A stretch of 64,000 nt of DNA from Alphaproteobacteria bacterium. GTDB lineage: Bacteria > Pseudomonadota > Alphaproteobacteria > Caulobacterales > Maricaulaceae. Of the stretch, positions 17,331 through 25,775 are shown in pieces. A model generated the notes under the pieces. It had not been told where the DNA came from. It ran no database searches and saw only the letters and a program-made list of their open reading frames with translations. Every line of letters starts with the position of its first letter. The first letter of the stretch is position 1. The stretch spans positions 1-64,000 of the forward strand of contig JAJRSJ010000079.1 of NCBI GenBank assembly GCA_024278855.1. Reading direction: 5' to 3'. The position numbers and the translations under genes are program-made.

Positions 17331-18857
17331 TTATGCCTCAAAATCTTCCGGGAAATGCTTAATGGCACTTTGCACCGGCATGGGCGTTAAACCGCCCATA
17401 GCACATAATGATCCCTCCGTCATCAATTTGCAAATATCGTCCAACAATGCCATATTTTTCGCCACCTCTTCACCGGCAATGATTTTGTCTAGCGTCTCTT
17501 TGCCGCGCACCGAGCCAATGCGGCACGGCGTGCATTTACCGCAACTCTCGACCTCACAAAATTTCATGGCGAAGCGGGCTTATTTGGCCATGTCCACACC
17601 TTCGCCGAACACAACAATACCGCCGTGACCAAGCATGGCGCCGGCCTCTATCAATGTCTCATAATCCATTTCCACATCAAACCCCGAGGACGGAATATAA
17701 GCCCCGAGTGGCCCGCCCGCCTGTACGGTGCGCACAGCTTTACCGGAGTGCGTCCCGTTGCCGAAACCCTCAACCAGTTCGCGCAACGAGATCCCGAAGG
17801 CTTTTTCCACCAGACCGCCGCGTTTAATATCGCCGCCCAATTGAAATGGTTGGGTGCCGCGTGAACGGCCTTGACCAAAATCACGGTAATATTCTGCGCC
17901 CTTGTCCATAATGGTCGGGACACTGGCCAACGTCAGGACATTATTGATGATGGTCGGCATGGCAAACAGGCCCTCTATGGCCGGGAGCGGCGGCTTGACC
18001 TTGACCTGGCCGCGCTTGCCTTCGATGCTTTCCAGCATGGAAGTTTCCTCGCCGCAAATATAAGCGCCCGCACCCTTGCGAATAATAATATCAAATGTCT
18101 TGTCGCTACCGGCAAGCAGGTCTGCGTTTTGCCAAATCTCAACGGCCTTGCCCATTGTTTTGATGGCACGGGGCTATTCTGAGCGGATATAAATATATCC
18201 AGTGTCTGCCCCCACGGCCAGTCCGGCAATCACCATACCTTCAAGCAGGCAGAACGGATCACCCTCCATCAACATCCGGTCAGCAAATGTGCCGCTATCG
18301 CCTTCGTCGGCATTGGCGCAGATATATTTTTGATCTGCGGATGCATCTAAGGCCGTTTTCCATTTTATGCCCGTAGGAAATCCGGCTCCGCCGCGCCCGC
18401 GCAGGCCCGATTTTGTCACCACCTCGACAATTTCTCCGGTGGACATGGCCAAAGTTTTTCGCAGTCCGGCCAGACCTCCATAGGTTTCATAGTCTTGAAG
18501 GCTAAGGGGGTCAGTTATGCCGCACCGGGCAAAGGTCAGGCGTTCTTGATTGGCAAAATAAGGGATTTCTTCGGTTAACCCATGTCCAAGTTCATGGTCT
18601 TGGCCGCTCAAAAACCCTGCGTCAAACAGGCCGGAGATATCTTCAGGTGCAATTGGCCCGTAAGCCGTCCTACCTTTATTCGTCTGCACTTCTACTAATG
18701 GTTCTAGCCACAACATGCCGCGAGAACCATTGCGAATTATCCGTATATCAATTTTGCGCCGTAGGGCTTCACGGACAAGCTCATTTGCGACATCGTCCGC
18801 ACCCACCGAAATGGCGGCTGCGTCACACGGTACATATATGGTTGTTTGGCCGTTCAT
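17331..18857 (-). pseudogene. fdhB: Formate dehydrogenase beta subunit, interrupted by two in-frame stops
   Basis: A single frame of 508 codons encodes the NuoF-like flavoprotein that passes electrons to NAD. The N-terminal thioredoxin-like part, the GRGGAGFPTG FMN motif, GAYICGEETSMLESIEG and the C-terminal SCGKCTPCRIG cluster motif are all conserved. A TAG at 18174-18176 stands where the family has Tyr (RSE-stop-PRAI) and a TAA at 17580-17582 stands where the family usually has Gln (DMAK-stop-ARFAM). There is no frameshift. With no subunit beta the complex could not reduce NAD. Either recent loss, base-call errors, or readthrough. fdhA, fdhC and fdhD around it are intact. It overlaps fdhC by ATGA. 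Confidence 0.85.
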
Positions 18858-19306
18858 GACCTGTTCATTTGTTTTAACACCAGATCAAACTTCTTTGGCG
18901 TAACACGCCCGTGTAAATCATCCCCGACCAACACGGCGGGCCCAAGGGCGCAATTCCCCAAGCAATAAACGTTATGAATATCGACGTCCGGATTTTTTTG
19001 TGCGTACTTGGCCAAATCTTCACCGCCTACCGCCTGACAGGCTTCGGCGCGGCAAATTTTCACGCATATTTTCGCAGTGGCCCCTTGCGGTGGTTCACAC
19101 CTGAAATCATCATAAAAACTGACGACGCCGTGAATGTCCGCCCGTGAAATATTTAATACACTGGCAATTTCGGTCAAAGTGTCTTTGGCAAGATACCCAA
19201 TTCCGTTTTGCGCTTCATGTAAAATTTCGAGCAAAGCATCCGGTTGATTATCATAACCTGCACAAATATTGCGGATGTAGTTTTTATCTTCGGATTTACA
19301 GGCCAT
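18854..19306 (-). CDS. NAD-dependent formate dehydrogenase gamma subunit (NuoE-like)
   Basis: A 150-residue thioredoxin-fold [2Fe-2S] protein like NuoE/FdsG. It has a helical N-terminus (LLEILHEAQNGIGYL) and four cluster cysteines (CVKICRAEAC region, then VYCLGNCALGP). In fds-type formate dehydrogenases it binds the NuoF-like subunit and holds the N1a-type cluster. First gene of the operon; its last four bases overlap fdhB's start. Gene names fdsG or fdhC apply. Confidence 0.92.
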   Translation of the reverse strand: MACKSEDKNYIRNICAGYDNQPDALLEILHEAQNGIGYLAKDTLTEIASVLNISRADIHGVVSFYDDFRCEPPQGATAKICVKICRAEACQAVGGEDLAKYAQKNPDVDIHNVYCLGNCALGPAVLVGDDLHGRVTPKKFDLVLKQMNRS

Positions 19307-19367
19307 ACAATTATTATGCTCTATTTATCGCCAAAGGCCAAGCGGCTAATCTTCCTTTAATCCTCCT

Positions 19368-20441
19368 TTAATTTTCCTTGCGGGTTTCCAATGTCCCTAC
19401 CGCACTGCTTACATTGGAAAATCCGTCCGCTTTTAATCTTGCCACCAGATCAGCGCATATATCTGCCGCTATAGACGGGCCAGCATAAACCATGGCCGAG
19501 TAAAGCTGCACGGCACTGGCGCCGGCGCGTATTTTTATATAGGCATCGCCGCCATTGGCAATGCCGCCAACTCCAATCAGCGGTATATGCCCGCCGCTAG
19601 CTGCGTAAAACGCCGCCAAAATTCCGGTTGAGGGCCGCATGAGCGGCGCACCTGACAAGCCGCCCGTTTCGGTTTTATGGGCGCTTTTCAAATGTTTGGG
19701 CCTTGCGGTGGTGGTGTTGGATATAATAATACCGCTCATACCGTAGGTGCGCGCTTGTTCAGTAATGCGTTCGATCTGGGCGAAATTCAGATCTGGTGCA
19801 ACTTTGAGAAATATGGGCGGGGACGGCTGGTCGCCGGTTAAATTTTGGCGGGCTTCGGAAATGCGCCCGAGCAAATCTTCCAATGCGTCACCGCCTTGTA
19901 AATCCCTAAGACCCGGCGTGTTGGGCGAGGACACATTGATGGTAAAATAATCCGCACACCCCCATAAGGCCGCCAAACCAGTAATATAATCTGCTGCCCG
20001 GTCGTCGCTGTTTTTATTAGCACCCAGATTGGCCCCGACAATGCCGGGCGCCCCTTGTCGCGCTTTCAAGTTTTTGGCGAAACTATCAAGCCCTTTATTG
20101 TTGAACCCCATGCGGTTGATAATGGCCTGGTCTTCAGGCAAGCGAAACAGGCGCGGCTTGGCATTGCCCGCTTGTGGTAAGGGTGTGACACTGCCGCACT
20201 CAACAAACCCGAACCCGGCAGCCAACATGGCGTCTGGCACCTGTGCGTCCTTGTCAAACCCTGCGGCTAGACCTATGGGGTTTGGTAAAGACAAGCCGGC
20301 CAGTTCGGTTTTCAAGGTTTTATACTCAAAATCGTGTTTTGGCCCCAACCCAAGGGAGAGCGCCCGCAGCGCTGCATTGTGCGCCGTTTCCGGCGGCAGG
20401 GTTTTTACTAGCCCTGTGGCTAGCCGATACAAAATACTCAT
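19368..20441 (-). CDS. pyrD: Quinone-dependent dihydroorotate dehydrogenase
   Basis: About 357 residues of class 2 DHODH, which oxidises dihydroorotate to orotate at the inner membrane, passing electrons to quinone. The N-terminal helical region MSILYRLATGLVKTLPPETAH is the membrane/quinone-binding part typical of class 2. FMN-barrel segments: GLAAGFDKDAQ, GFGFVECGSVTPLPQ, NRMGFNNKG, catalytic Ser in NVSSPNTPGLR, and IGVGGIANG. The ATG at 20441 fits the family start; the open frame extends 20 codons further upstream without support. Confidence 0.95.
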   Translation of the reverse strand: MSILYRLATGLVKTLPPETAHNAALRALSLGLGPKHDFEYKTLKTELAGLSLPNPIGLAAGFDKDAQVPDAMLAAGFGFVECGSVTPLPQAGNAKPRLFRLPEDQAIINRMGFNNKGLDSFAKNLKARQGAPGIVGANLGANKNSDDRAADYITGLAALWGCADYFTINVSSPNTPGLRDLQGGDALEDLLGRISEARQNLTGDQPSPPIFLKVAPDLNFAQIERITEQARTYGMSGIIISNTTTARPKHLKSAHKTETGGLSGAPLMRPSTGILAAFYAASGGHIPLIGVGGIANGGDAYIKIRAGASAVQLYSAMVYAGPSIAADICADLVARLKADGFSNVSSAVGTLETRKEN

Positions 20442-20587
20442 AAAAACATTTCCGTGCGAATCCATTGGGCTTATCAAACGCCCGAGCGGTGGATTTAGCA
20501 AGATATTTGTGAATTATAAGCGGCCAGTTATATGTTGACCTGAGCCGCGCCACTTGCCAAAACGGGCGCTCATGACTGGATATGGAT

Positions 20588-21654
20588 ATGGCGGATTTAG
20601 AAACACTTAAAACAAAATACAGGCAGGCAATTGCGCAGGCAGATAACCTCGGCGCGCTTGATGCTGTGCGGGTGGCGGCTTTGGGCAAAAAGGTGAGGTG
20701 AGCTTGCAAATGCGCACGCTTGGCCAAATGAGTGTTGAGCAAAAAAAGGTGATGGGGCCGGCGCTGAACAGCCTCAAGAATGAGCTAGCCGCTTTGGTGG
20801 AAACCCGCAAAACTGTGTTGGAGGGCGCGGCTTTAAACGCGGCTTTGGCGTCTGAGACCCTTGATATGTCTTTGCCCGTTCGGGCGGATACGGGTACATT
20901 ACACCCGGTGATGCAGGTGATGGAAGAAATGGCGGTTATTTTCGCCGACCAAGGTTTTGCCGTCGCCGAAGGGCCGGACATCGAAGACGATTTTCATAAC
21001 TTCACGGCGCTCAATTTCCCGCCCGGACATCCGGCGCGCGACATGCACGACACGTTCTTTTTGAAGCCGGACGAAAACGGCGACAAGATGGTTTTGCGCA
21101 CCCATACTTCGCCCGTGCAAATCCGCACCATGATGAGCCAAAAACCACCGATCCGCATTATTATTCCAGGGCGGACTTACCGTTGTGACAGTGACCAGAC
21201 CCACACACCGATGTTCCATCAAGTCGAAGGTTTAGTGATCGACAAGGCCACCCATATGGGGCATCTGAAAGGCTGTTTGATGGATTTCATGTCGGCGTTT
21301 TTCGAGACCGATGTGGATGTGCGGTTCCGCCCGCACCATTTTCCGTTCACCGAACCGAGCGCCGAAATGGATGTGCGCTATGAGCGGGTCGGGGACGAAA
21401 TCCGCATTGGCCAAGGTGACAAGTGGATGGAAATCCTCGGCTGCGGCATGGTGCATCCAAATGTGCTGAAAAATTGCGGCCTAGATCCGGACGAATACCA
21501 AGGCTTCGCCTTCGGCATGGGCGTAGACCGCCTCGCCATGCTAAAATACGGCATGCCGGATTTAAGGGACATGTTCGCGGGCGATGGTAGGTGGCTAAGT
21601 CATTATGGATTTAGCCCGCTGTTGCAAGCGAATTTGGCAACGGGGTTAAGCTGA
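20588..21654 (+). CDS. pheS: Phenylalanine-tRNA ligase alpha subunit, apparent -1 frameshift near the N-terminus
   Basis: Class II aminoacyl-tRNA synthetase subunit. The first 35 codons ([13 protein letters not shown]...RVAALGKK) lie in one frame and end at a TGA. The remaining 318 codons lie in the -1 frame. The family motif LGKKG-x-x-S/T-LQM is recovered exactly if the ribosome slips back one base on AAAAAGG (20687-20693), or if one G has been lost from the sequence. Restored length is about 355 residues, normal for PheS. Catalytic-domain motifs ([39 protein letters not shown]) are intact. Because pheS is essential, a base-call deletion is likely; slippage is the alternative. The start could also be the ATG at 20582. 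Confidence 0.9.
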
Positions 21655-21968
21655 TGGTTAGTTGGTTGAATTCGCCTATGCGCGACGAACTTAGAGATAT
21701 GTGGAACACCTATGACCCAATAGGTGTATATCATTTTGCAGATAATAAAGCTGAATGGTCACAAGATGAATATGATGGCTATCATGGCATTACACTCAAA
21801 TTATTAGAGGGCAAAGCTGACCATCATAAATTTTTCAAACACCTAAAACAGATTGTCACTGTTAACATGGGCATCACGTGGAACGAACAACTGGAAGCAC
21901 ATACAAACACCTTTATTGAAGGTTTAAGTAATTGGTTCGCAAAAGGCGAGCACTGGACGAAACAATGA
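21654..21968 (+). CDS. Small acidic hypothetical protein between pheS and pheT
   Basis: A 104-residue soluble protein. The ATG shares its A with the pheS stop codon, and the TGA overlaps the pheT start (ATGA), so all three are translationally coupled. It contains MWNTYDPIGVY and DEYDGYHGITLKLLEG, a pattern (W/Y-DPIG ... DEYD-x-Y ... LL-x-G) I associate with a family of short uncharacterised proteins related to DUF1871. This assignment is tentative. No catalytic motif or membrane segment. Composition is AT-richer than the flanking synthetase genes, suggesting a later insertion. Confidence 0.75.
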   Translation: MVSWLNSPMRDELRDMWNTYDPIGVYHFADNKAEWSQDEYDGYHGITLKLLEGKADHHKFFKHLKQIVTVNMGITWNEQLEAHTNTFIEGLSNWFAKGEHWTKQ

Positions 21969-24346
21969 AATTCACTTTAAGTTGGCTCAAAGAACATCTC
22001 AATGCGGACGCCACCATCGACGAGGTTGTTGAGGCTATGACCCTTGCGGGTTTGGAGGTTGAGGGGGTTGAGAACCCGGCTGAGAGGTTGGCAGCGTTTT
22101 CTATTGCCAAAGTTGTTTCGGCCGAGAAACATCCTGATGCAGACCGTCTCAAGGTTTGTCAGGTGGAAACTCGCGACGGGTTGAAACAAATTGTCTGCGG
22201 GGCGCCCAATGCGCGGGCCGGGATGACCGTGGCATTTGCGCCCCTTGGTGCGTATATTCCGGGGCTGGATTTCTCGCTGGATAAAAAGCCGCGTAAAATT
22301 CGCGGGGTGGAAAGCTCCGGCATGATGTGCTCATCCAAAGAACTTGAAATGGGCGATGACCACGCGGGCATCATGGATTTAGACGATAGTTTCGAGATGG
22401 GTATGTCGCTCGCCGATGCGCTTGACCTCAATGGTCCGGTAATTGATTTTGAAGTGACGCCCAACCGTCCCGACTGGCTCGGCGTTGATAATATTGCGCG
22501 GGATTTGGCCGCCACCGGGCTTGGCCCCTGGATTACGCCCGCCGTAAAACCCGTGAAGGGCAGCTTCCCTTGTCCGGTAAAAATCGAGACAGATGCGCCG
22601 GACGCTTGTCCCGTCTTTGCGGGCCGGGTTATTAGCGGCCTTAAAAACGGGCCGTCGCCTGAGTGGTTGCAGACGCGGCTCAAGGCCATTGGCTTGCGGC
22701 CAATTTCTGCTCTGGTGGATATTACCAATCTCATTTCCTATGACCGCGCCCGGCCTTTGCATGTTTATGATGTGGCCAAACTTAGCGGCACCATCCGCGC
22801 GCGTCTTGGTACGGGGGAAACTTTCGAAGCATTGGACGATAAAGAATACACATGCTCGACCGACATGTGCGTGATTGCCGATGATGCCCGCGTGCTGGGT
22901 CTTGGTGGGGTCATGGGCGGTACATATTCCGGTGTCACCGCAGAGACCACGGATGTGTTTATAGAGAGCGCCTATTTCGACCCCCTGCGCACACGGCGCA
23001 CGGGCCGGGCTACGGGCATTACGTCCGACGCCAAATACCGGTTCGAGCGCGGGGTTGATACCGGGTTTGTACTGGGCGGGCTGGAGATGGCCACTGGGTT
23101 GGTGCTAGATTTATGCGGCGGGGAAGCGTCCGAGATTTATGTGGCGGGCGCAGTGCCTGCCGCGCCTGCACCGATTGAATTTGATCCGGCGCTCAACAAG
23201 CGTCTGACCGGGTTTGATTTGTCCGACAAAGACATGATTTCTATTTTAGAAACACTTGGCTTTGGCGTTAAGAGCGGAAAAATATGGACGGTCAGCGTGC
23301 CGAGCCACCGCCGTGATTGCACGATGGGTGCGGACCTAGTCGAAGAAATTGCCCGCATTCACGGCCTGCACAACATGGTGGCCGAGAGCCTACCCGTGCC
23401 GAGTGGTCGCAGAGAGCCGTTAGCCACAGATGTGCAAAACAAAATCCGCAAGGCGCGGCGGGCTTTGGCGGGCCAAGGCCTCTCCGAAGCCGTCACCTGG
23501 TCATTTGTGGCCCAAGCGCAAGCCGAATTGTTTGGCGGCGGAGATGAAAGCTTGCAACTTGATAACCCCATATCGCCAGAACTTTCCACCATGCGTCCAA
23601 GCGCACTTATCCATTTGTTGCTGGCCGGGCAAAAATCCGCCGACAAAGGTTATACGGGCGCGGCGCTTTTTGAAGCTGGCCCCACATATCAAAGCCCAAA
23701 ACCTGATGGTCAAAGCCCAACTATTGCCGGGATGCGCCGAACGGAAACCACCCGTCACTGGCAAGGCAATGTAGCCCCGGACGCTTTCACCGCCAAAGCA
23801 GACGCCGTGAGCGCTTTGAAGGCTATGGGTGCGAAAATTGACACTTTGCAGACCGCAAAACCCACTGGCGCATATTGGCATCCGGGCCGCTCGGGTCGTT
23901 TGCAAATGGGGCCGAAAAATGTGTTGGCGGACTTTGGCGAACTGCATCCAGGCGTGCTTAAAGCTATGGGGATTGAAGGCCGAGTTTGTGCCTTTGAAAT
24001 TTGGCCCGCCAATATTCCGCCTACGCGCAAGAAAAGCAAAACTAAGGGTGCGCTCGCACTTTCGGATTTGATGCCCGTGCATCGGGATTTCGCCTTCATC
24101 GTCTCTGAGGATACCCCTGCGGACAAGTTGTTACGCGCCGTAAAAGGGGCCGATAAAGCCCTGATTACGGACGTGATCCTGTTTGATGTTTATCGGGGCA
24201 AAGGCGTGGAAATCGGTTATAACTCCCTGGCTCTCGATGTCACTTTGTCCCCTAAAATCGAAACCCTGACCGACAAGGACATAGAAACCGTAAGCGCAAA
24301 AATTATCGCGCAAGCTGGTAAGATAGGTGCGGTTTTGCGAGGGTAG
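21965..24346 (+). CDS. pheT: Phenylalanine-tRNA ligase beta subunit
   Basis: About 793 residues from ATG 21965 (MKFTLSWLKEHL, the standard family start). Domains in order: OB-fold tRNA-binding/EMAP-like domain (HPDADRLKVCQV, IVCGAPNARAGM), B3/B4 editing domain (RVISGLKNGPSPEWLQTRL, NLISYDRARPLHVYD), B5, the pseudo-catalytic domain, and the C-terminal ferredoxin-fold anticodon-binding domain (LMPVHRDFAFIV, VFDVYRGKGVE-like). Complete, with no sign of the frame problem seen in pheS. Confidence 0.96.
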   Translation: MKFTLSWLKEHLNADATIDEVVEAMTLAGLEVEGVENPAERLAAFSIAKVVSAEKHPDADRLKVCQVETRDGLKQIVCGAPNARAGMTVAFAPLGAYIPGLDFSLDKKPRKIRGVESSGMMCSSKELEMGDDHAGIMDLDDSFEMGMSLADALDLNGPVIDFEVTPNRPDWLGVDNIARDLAATGLGPWITPAVKPVKGSFPCPVKIETDAPDACPVFAGRVISGLKNGPSPEWLQTRLKAIGLRPISALVDITNLISYDRARPLHVYDVAKLSGTIRARLGTGETFEALDDKEYTCSTDMCVIADDARVLGLGGVMGGTYSGVTAETTDVFIESAYFDPLRTRRTGRATGITSDAKYRFERGVDTGFVLGGLEMATGLVLDLCGGEASEIYVAGAVPAAPAPIEFDPALNKRLTGFDLSDKDMISILETLGFGVKSGKIWTVSVPSHRRDCTMGADLVEEIARIHGLHNMVAESLPVPSGRREPLATDVQNKIRKARRALAGQGLSEAVTWSFVAQAQAELFGGGDESLQLDNPISPELSTMRPSALIHLLLAGQKSADKGYTGAALFEAGPTYQSPKPDGQSPTIAGMRRTETTRHWQGNVAPDAFTAKADAVSALKAMGAKIDTLQTAKPTGAYWHPGRSGRLQMGPKNVLADFGELHPGVLKAMGIEGRVCAFEIWPANIPPTRKKSKTKGALALSDLMPVHRDFAFIVSEDTPADKLLRAVKGADKALITDVILFDVYRGKGVEIGYNSLALDVTLSPKIETLTDKDIETVSAKIIAQAGKIGAVLRG

Positions 24347-24356
24347 TAGGTTAGAA

Positions 24357-24956
24357 CTAATACTTATTCGGAAAATACTCTTTACCTGCGATCCATAAGT
24401 AAATATCAATTTGGCGAAGAGACACGCCCTTTAAGCTATAGTAATTTTTAAAATCCTCTATTACCTGCAAAAACGCTTCATACCGTTTTAGGTCTGCTTT
24501 GATAAAGTCAGAGAACTTGTCGCGTCTTTTGAAATACATGAGCATTTTTTCCACATACGAATCGTATATTGGGTATTTTTCCGGCTTATGGTGACTACAA
24601 TACTTCGTAGCAAAAGAATAGAATCTCCGAGTTTTTCCTCTTATAGTAACCGGAGCAATCTTATCAACTAACCCAATACTACCAAGCTCTAGATCCGAGT
24701 CAATTTGGCAGCTTAATATATGTTTTGCGACAGATGTGGTATCAAAAATATTTGTGCTATAAAAATCATTCAGCACACTAACTTTAAGTAAAATGTCTGC
24801 TATGGTTTTATTTTCTGGACACAATTTATAGAATAACAAATTCAGAGATTTCTCCTGAAGGACATAGCTCTCAAGGGTTTCCCATGTTTGCAAATAAGTT
24901 CTGATTATTTCTATATTAGGACGTGCAGGTAAGGCCATTTGGGAAAGTTTTGGCAA
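24357..24956 (-). CDS. AT-rich hypothetical protein, possible accessory/horizontally acquired gene
   Basis: A 199-residue soluble protein without recognised named domain. It has FYSFATKYCSHHKPEKYPIYDSYV, resembling a motif (F-x-S-K-Y-C-x-H-H-x-P-x-x-Y-P-I-Y-D) seen in scattered, often mobile, uncharacterised bacterial proteins. The surrounding DNA is clearly AT-richer than pheT and eipA on either side, with different codon use (many AAA, TTT, ATA). It sits alone, convergent to pheT. The motif is from memory of such proteins; function unknown. Confidence 0.7.
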   Translation of the reverse strand: MPKLSQMALPARPNIEIIRTYLQTWETLESYVLQEKSLNLLFYKLCPENKTIADILLKVSVLNDFYSTNIFDTTSVAKHILSCQIDSDLELGSIGLVDKIAPVTIRGKTRRFYSFATKYCSHHKPEKYPIYDSYVEKMLMYFKRRDKFSDFIKADLKRYEAFLQVIEDFKNYYSLKGVSLRQIDIYLWIAGKEYFPNKY

Positions 24957-24960
24957 AGCC

Positions 24961-25611
24961 CTAAAACGGCCAAATACCTTTTTTGCGTTTGTAGGACAAA
25001 TAGCCTACATTGGCGCCGAGGCGGGCGCCGACGCCTGTGCGAATTGGGGCTAGGGTGATGCCTTCGGCTCTTTGGTAATTAACGCCCATACCGCCGATTA
25101 AATAGGCCGAGCCGTCTACACCGGGGAAGCGGCGAAAAATGTAATTAGGGTCTTCAAGACCGTAGACCAGTGTAAACACTTTGGAAGCATTGCCGCCCCA
25201 GTCCCAGCCAACGCTCGGCCCGCGCCAATAAATTTTGTGGCTACTTCCGTCTTTCATCCAAAGCGTACCGTCCCCGTAACGCAGCCCGGCAACAAATGCA
25301 CCGCCGCCTTCCTGTCCAGTGATATAGCCGACCGGACGGCCTTGCTTGCGGAACAAACGCTCGATCATGGAGCCAGCACTTTCTGCCGTCACGCCCAGAT
25401 GTGTAGACAATGCGGAGACCAGTTCGGTTTCATTATAGGTTGAACCGGGTGCGGTATTCTGTTGTTGCGCCTCGCGGCTATCCCTGTTTCCGGTCGGGTC
25501 GCTTTGGGTTGTCGCACAACCGGAAAGCCCTAAGCCCACGGTGAACAAGAAGGCCAATAGCATGTGGGGCCAATAGCGTGTGTGTGTATTGATTTTCGTT
25601 TGCGTCAACAT
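24961..25611 (-). CDS. eipA: EipA/DUF1134 envelope integrity lipoprotein
   Basis: About 216 residues from the ATG at 25611, which has GGAG seven bases upstream; two earlier in-frame ATGs exist. The signal peptide ends in a lipobox-like LGLSGC. The mature part matches DUF1134: GSMIERLFRKQGRPVGYITGQEGGGAF, VGWDWGGNASKVFTLVYGLED and RAEGITLAPIRTGVGARLGANVGYL. In Brucella the DUF1134 protein EipA is a periplasmic beta-barrel needed for envelope integrity, and its gene is activated by CtrA. A perfect TTAA-N7-TTAA box lies upstream here. Confidence 0.88.
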   Translation of the reverse strand: MLTQTKINTHTRYWPHMLLAFLFTVGLGLSGCATTQSDPTGNRDSREAQQQNTAPGSTYNETELVSALSTHLGVTAESAGSMIERLFRKQGRPVGYITGQEGGGAFVAGLRYGDGTLWMKDGSSHKIYWRGPSVGWDWGGNASKVFTLVYGLEDPNYIFRRFPGVDGSAYLIGGMGVNYQRAEGITLAPIRTGVGARLGANVGYLSYKRKKGIWPF

Positions 25612-25650
25612 TTTCGTCTCCATAATTATAGGCATTTGCGCTTACCTGCG

Positions 25651-25665
25651 TTAAACTATGGTTAA
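25651..25665. promoter_or_regulatory. Putative CtrA box upstream of eipA
   Basis: TTAA (25651-25654), seven bases, TTAA (25662-25665): a perfect match to the CtrA consensus TTAA-N7-TTAA. It lies 40 bases from the eipA start codon, in the eipA-mgtE divergent gap. CtrA is encoded in this window at 51470. CtrA control of eipA is established in Brucella, which supports functional relevance. Confidence 0.6.
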
Positions 25666-25775
25666 TAAAAGGCAAAAATACGGCAGGCCTCCATTAATTT
25701 TTCCTATGAATTTACGTCCAGATATGTGTAAGAGGGCACAGTTGGCATTTGTGTGTAATATAACAGGAGGACGGC

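Noticed and set aside
18174-18857. Stand-alone short NuoF-like genes (three separate genes) in the fdh operon
   Set aside because: All three pieces are in one frame, separated only by single stop codons at conserved positions, and match one FdhB protein end to end.
17331-18857. Genetic-code change making TAA/TAG encode Gln/Tyr
   Set aside because: TAA and TAG are used as ordinary terminators throughout the window (for example iscR TAA, sufT TAG), so reassignment is not supported.
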